This document shows positions 41,564 through 43,361 of a DNA stretch of 43,361 nucleotides, piece by piece. The DNA is taken from positions 4,393,673-4,437,033 of the forward strand of contig CP070812.1 of the NCBI GenBank assembly GCA_020344015.1. The letters are read 5' to 3'. The translations under genes and the position numbers were made by a program. Below the pieces are notes generated by a model. The model ran no database searches and was not told where the DNA came from. It was given only the letters and a program-made list of their open reading frames with translations. This DNA is from Gemmatimonadota bacterium (lineage in GTDB: Bacteria > Gemmatimonadota > Gemmatimonadetes > Palauibacterales > KS3-K002). Within the stretch, counting starts at the first letter, position 1. Each line of letters starts with the position of its first letter.

Positions 41564-42217
41564 TCAGTAAGTCTCGACCAGAGGTGTCCCCACGCCAAAG
41601 ATCACCGGTATCCGCCCCCCGTGGGACACTATGAAATCTGTGGGGTCTAGCCAAAGCGCCCGGTGCTCTTCGTGCGTGATGCCCGGGCAAACCCGCGTAT
41701 AGCCCACGTACAGCCAATAGCCACAGATCCTCTCCGCCAGCGAGTACCGGCCGGTTCGGATCCCGAAATGAAGGTGCGGTCCCCACGAGCCGCCATCCTC
41801 GTCGTCATCGGCGATGTAAGCGATCAGATCGCCCTTCGACACAGCCTCGCCTTCCGACACCTCGAATCCGCGGCGCGTACTGACGTGGCCGTAAAGCGAC
41901 ACGACAGACAACTCATCGAAGCGATGTTCGATCAGCATCACCGCCTCGTAACCCTGGACGCCGGTGAATATGCCGGCCACGACACCATCAGCGATGGTAT
42001 ATACGGGGTCGCCGCCCCTAGCGTCCACGTCCTCCGCGAGGTGGTAGCCGTCCCAGTTGGAGTTCCAAACGCCGAAGTCCTGGGTAACGAGCCAGCTGTC
42101 CAGCGGGAACTGCGCTTCGCCGGCCACGAACACGTCCGGGTCGGTGGTGGATTCGCAAGACCACTGCGCGAACAGCAGGCCGAGTCCGGCGACGCCAAAT
42201 AAGACTCTCGAGCTCAT
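41564..42217 (-). CDS. M23-family (LytM-like) lipoprotein peptidase
   Basis: 217 residues. Signal peptide with lipobox (FAQWSC, Cys21). The LytM zinc site is complete: His59 and Asp63 in YHLAEDVDARGGDPVY, then LYGHVS (His111) and GPHLHFGI (His148, His150). The G-x-x-V-x-x-G pattern of the family is seen in ADGVVAGIF. M23 enzymes cut glycine-containing or cross-link peptide bonds in cell walls. An acidic insert (DDDEDGGS) precedes the HxH motif. Its ATG overlaps the APC permease stop by 4 bp (42214-42217). Confidence 0.92.
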   Translation of the reverse strand: MSSRVLFGVAGLGLLFAQWSCESTTDPDVFVAGEAQFPLDSWLVTQDFGVWNSNWDGYHLAEDVDARGGDPVYTIADGVVAGIFTGVQGYEAVMLIEHRFDELSVVSLYGHVSTRRGFEVSEGEAVSKGDLIAYIADDDEDGGSWGPHLHFGIRTGRYSLAERICGYWLYVGYTRVCPGITHEEHRALWLDPTDFIVSHGGRIPVIFGVGTPLVETY

Positions 42218-43361
42218 TCGTCGACCCGCATGTGACTGCGCTTCATCCAGACGTACACGGGCACCCCGGCCAGCAGGAGCAAGAAACCCCAGTACACGGT
42301 ATCACGACCCAAGCCGGCGATCGCCCACAACGAAAAGAGAAACGCCAGCGCCGGGACGAGATACCAGGCGAAGCGGCGCACACTGACGTGATCACGTACG
42401 AGGAACGCGCCGGCCGTACACATGACGTACGGAAATAGCGTGTTCAACGTGGACAACAGGATGATGAACGTGAAGGCCCCGACCAAACCGCGGGTATAGT
42501 TCAGCGAGAGCAAAACGGTGGCGAGAACGCCGGAGGCCACGATCCCGAAGACGGGCGTGCCGTTCTTCGACAGCCGACCAAAGTGGGCGGGAAACAATCC
42601 ATCCTGCGCCGCCGCGAACGGGATCTGTCCCGACAGCAGTATCCACCCGTTCAGCGCGCCGAAGCAGGCGATCGCCGCGCCCGCCGCCACGGCGTACGAT
42701 GCCCAGCCGCCCCACATCGCTGCCGCCGCGTCGGCGAACGGCGCCGTCGAACCGGAGAGCACGGCCGGCGCCAGGACACCCATCACACCTATCGTGCCCA
42801 GAATGTACACGACACCTGCGCTCAAGGCGCCGACAATCGTGGCCCGCGGGATCGTGCGGTTCGGATCACGCACGTCGTTCGCCGGGATGGTCGCCGACTC
42901 CAACCCGAGAAACGCCCAAATCGTGAGAGCCGCCGTCGCCGTCAGCGCCGAGAAGGTCGGCTGACCACTCACGTTGAACGGCCTAAAGTTGCCCGCATCG
43001 AAGTAGAGCAGCCCGAGCGTGCCCACCGCGACGAGCGGCAGCAGCTTCAGCGCCGTTGTCACGACCTGGACGATCCCAGCCTCCCTGACGCCTTTCGCGT
43101 TCACCCAGCTGAGGAGCCAGATAGCGCCAGCCGCCGTGGCCGCAGCCAGCGCCGGACTGCCGGAGATAGGAGGGGCGAAGACGCCGAGATAACCGACGAA
43201 GGCGGTGGCGATGGCCGCGTTCCCGGACCAGATCGAGATCCAGTAGCCCCAGCCGACCAGAAATCCCGCAAAGTCACCAAAGGCGCGCCGCGTGTAGGCG
43301 TAGGGGCCGCCCACCTCCGGCATGATCCGGCCCCAGCGCGCGAACACCAATGCCAGGATCA
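42214..43361 (-). CDS. APC-family amino acid permease, 5' end outside window
   Basis: At least 382 codons lie in the window; the frame stays open to the last base, so the start is missing. The visible part begins ILALVFARWGR, MPEVGGPYAYTRRAFGDFAGFL, the consensus of APC transporters after helix 2. About ten further hydrophobic segments follow. GLESATIPANDVRDPNRTIPRA is the loop typical of the arginine/agmatine- and lysine-type subgroups. The C-terminus is basic. It is translationally coupled to the M23 lipoprotein gene (ATGA overlap). Substrate is probably an amino acid or amine, transported with H+ or by exchange. Confidence 0.92.
   Translation of the reverse strand, partial: ILALVFARWGRIMPEVGGPYAYTRRAFGDFAGFLVGWGYWISIWSGNAAIATAFVGYLGVFAPPISGSPALAAATAAGAIWLLSWVNAKGVREAGIVQVVTTALKLLPLVAVGTLGLLYFDAGNFRPFNVSGQPTFSALTATAALTIWAFLGLESATIPANDVRDPNRTIPRATIVGALSAGVVYILGTIGVMGVLAPAVLSGSTAPFADAAAAMWGGWASYAVAAGAAIACFGALNGWILLSGQIPFAAAQDGLFPAHFGRLSKNGTPVFGIVASGVLATVLLSLNYTRGLVGAFTFIILLSTLNTLFPYVMCTAGAFLVRDHVSVRRFAWYLVPALAFLFSLWAIAGLGRDTVYWGFLLLLAGVPVYVWMKRSHMRVDE

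Noticed and set aside
1..43361. TGA reassigned as a sense codon in this organism
   Set aside because: TGA is used as the normal stop in several intact genes here, such as lipA, pdhA, lipB and the DUF1028 gene.
1..43361. CRISPR arrays, tRNA/rRNA genes, insertion sequences, prophage
   Set aside because: No regularly spaced repeats, no tRNA T-loop pattern in the gaps, and no transposase or phage proteins in any frame.

Overview
The window is a dense, GC-rich (roughly 60-65% by eye) bacterial chromosome segment. I see no rRNA, tRNA, CRISPR array, insertion sequence or phage genes. Gene content suggests Gemmatimonadota or a close relative; this is an inference, not a proof. The grounds are a DUF5916 outer-membrane protein, a six-bladed propeller lipoprotein, a zinc-ribbon/PEGA Ser/Thr kinase, a fused E1 alpha/beta dehydrogenase, many secreted hydrolases, and frequent GTG/TTG starts behind good Shine-Dalgarno (SD) sequences.

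Layout. (1) 1-5471, minus strand: a kinase operon (kinase, Ig-like/DUF5683-like membrane protein, Ig-repeat lipoprotein, zinc-ribbon protein running off the window). (2) 5820-7952: fused 2-oxoacid dehydrogenase E1. (3) 7969-9914, minus: NSS transporter interrupted by an in-frame TGA, pterin-carbinolamine dehydratase, DUF4031. (4) 10603-13043: endonuclease V, 7-Fe ferredoxin, DUF1028 protein, AhpE-like peroxiredoxin. (5) 13233-19991, plus: a lipoate/pyruvate dehydrogenase locus, lipA-pdhA-pdhB-pdhC-lpdA-lipB, which makes the lipoyl cofactor and the complex that uses it. (6) 19993-22179, minus: Fur regulator, pyrE, proline dehydrogenase. (7) 22295-26194, minus: a tight six-gene operon with a membrane thioredoxin, two secreted six-cysteine mini-proteins, a propeller lipoprotein and an ABC exporter. 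(8) 26388-29180: DUF5916 protein. (9) 29225-30892, minus: DUF2784 membrane protein, a MerB-family organomercurial lyase, and an RRM protein. (10) 31044-38461: secreted hydrolases (alpha/beta hydrolase, M14, serine hydrolase, M20) and an FKBP isomerase. (11) 38836-43361, minus: SagB-type oxidoreductase, GNAT-YoaP, lipase, cupin, M23 peptidase and an APC permease running off the window.

The two most interesting items are these. First, the MerB homologue at 29814-30557 has an in-frame TGA exactly where MerB has its second catalytic cysteine. A stem-loop resembling a bacterial SECIS starts right after that TGA: a 7-bp stem, a GGUC loop 19 nt past the UGA, and a 4-bp lower stem. I read this gene as a selenocysteine-containing organomercurial lyase. 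Second, the operon at 22295-26194 looks like a production/export system for disulfide-rich mini-proteins. Both small genes encode a signal peptide followed by six cysteines, with CxxxC at both ends and a GCxxGC motif, and both sit between a CPAC thioredoxin and an ABC exporter.

Further oddities: four terminator-like hairpins 27-39 nt upstream of co-directional start codons (one before pyrE); two ORF-free intergenic regions built of nested inverted repeats (17606-17730 and 38482-38826); and a serine beta-lactamase-like protein with four membrane helices inserted inside its catalytic domain.
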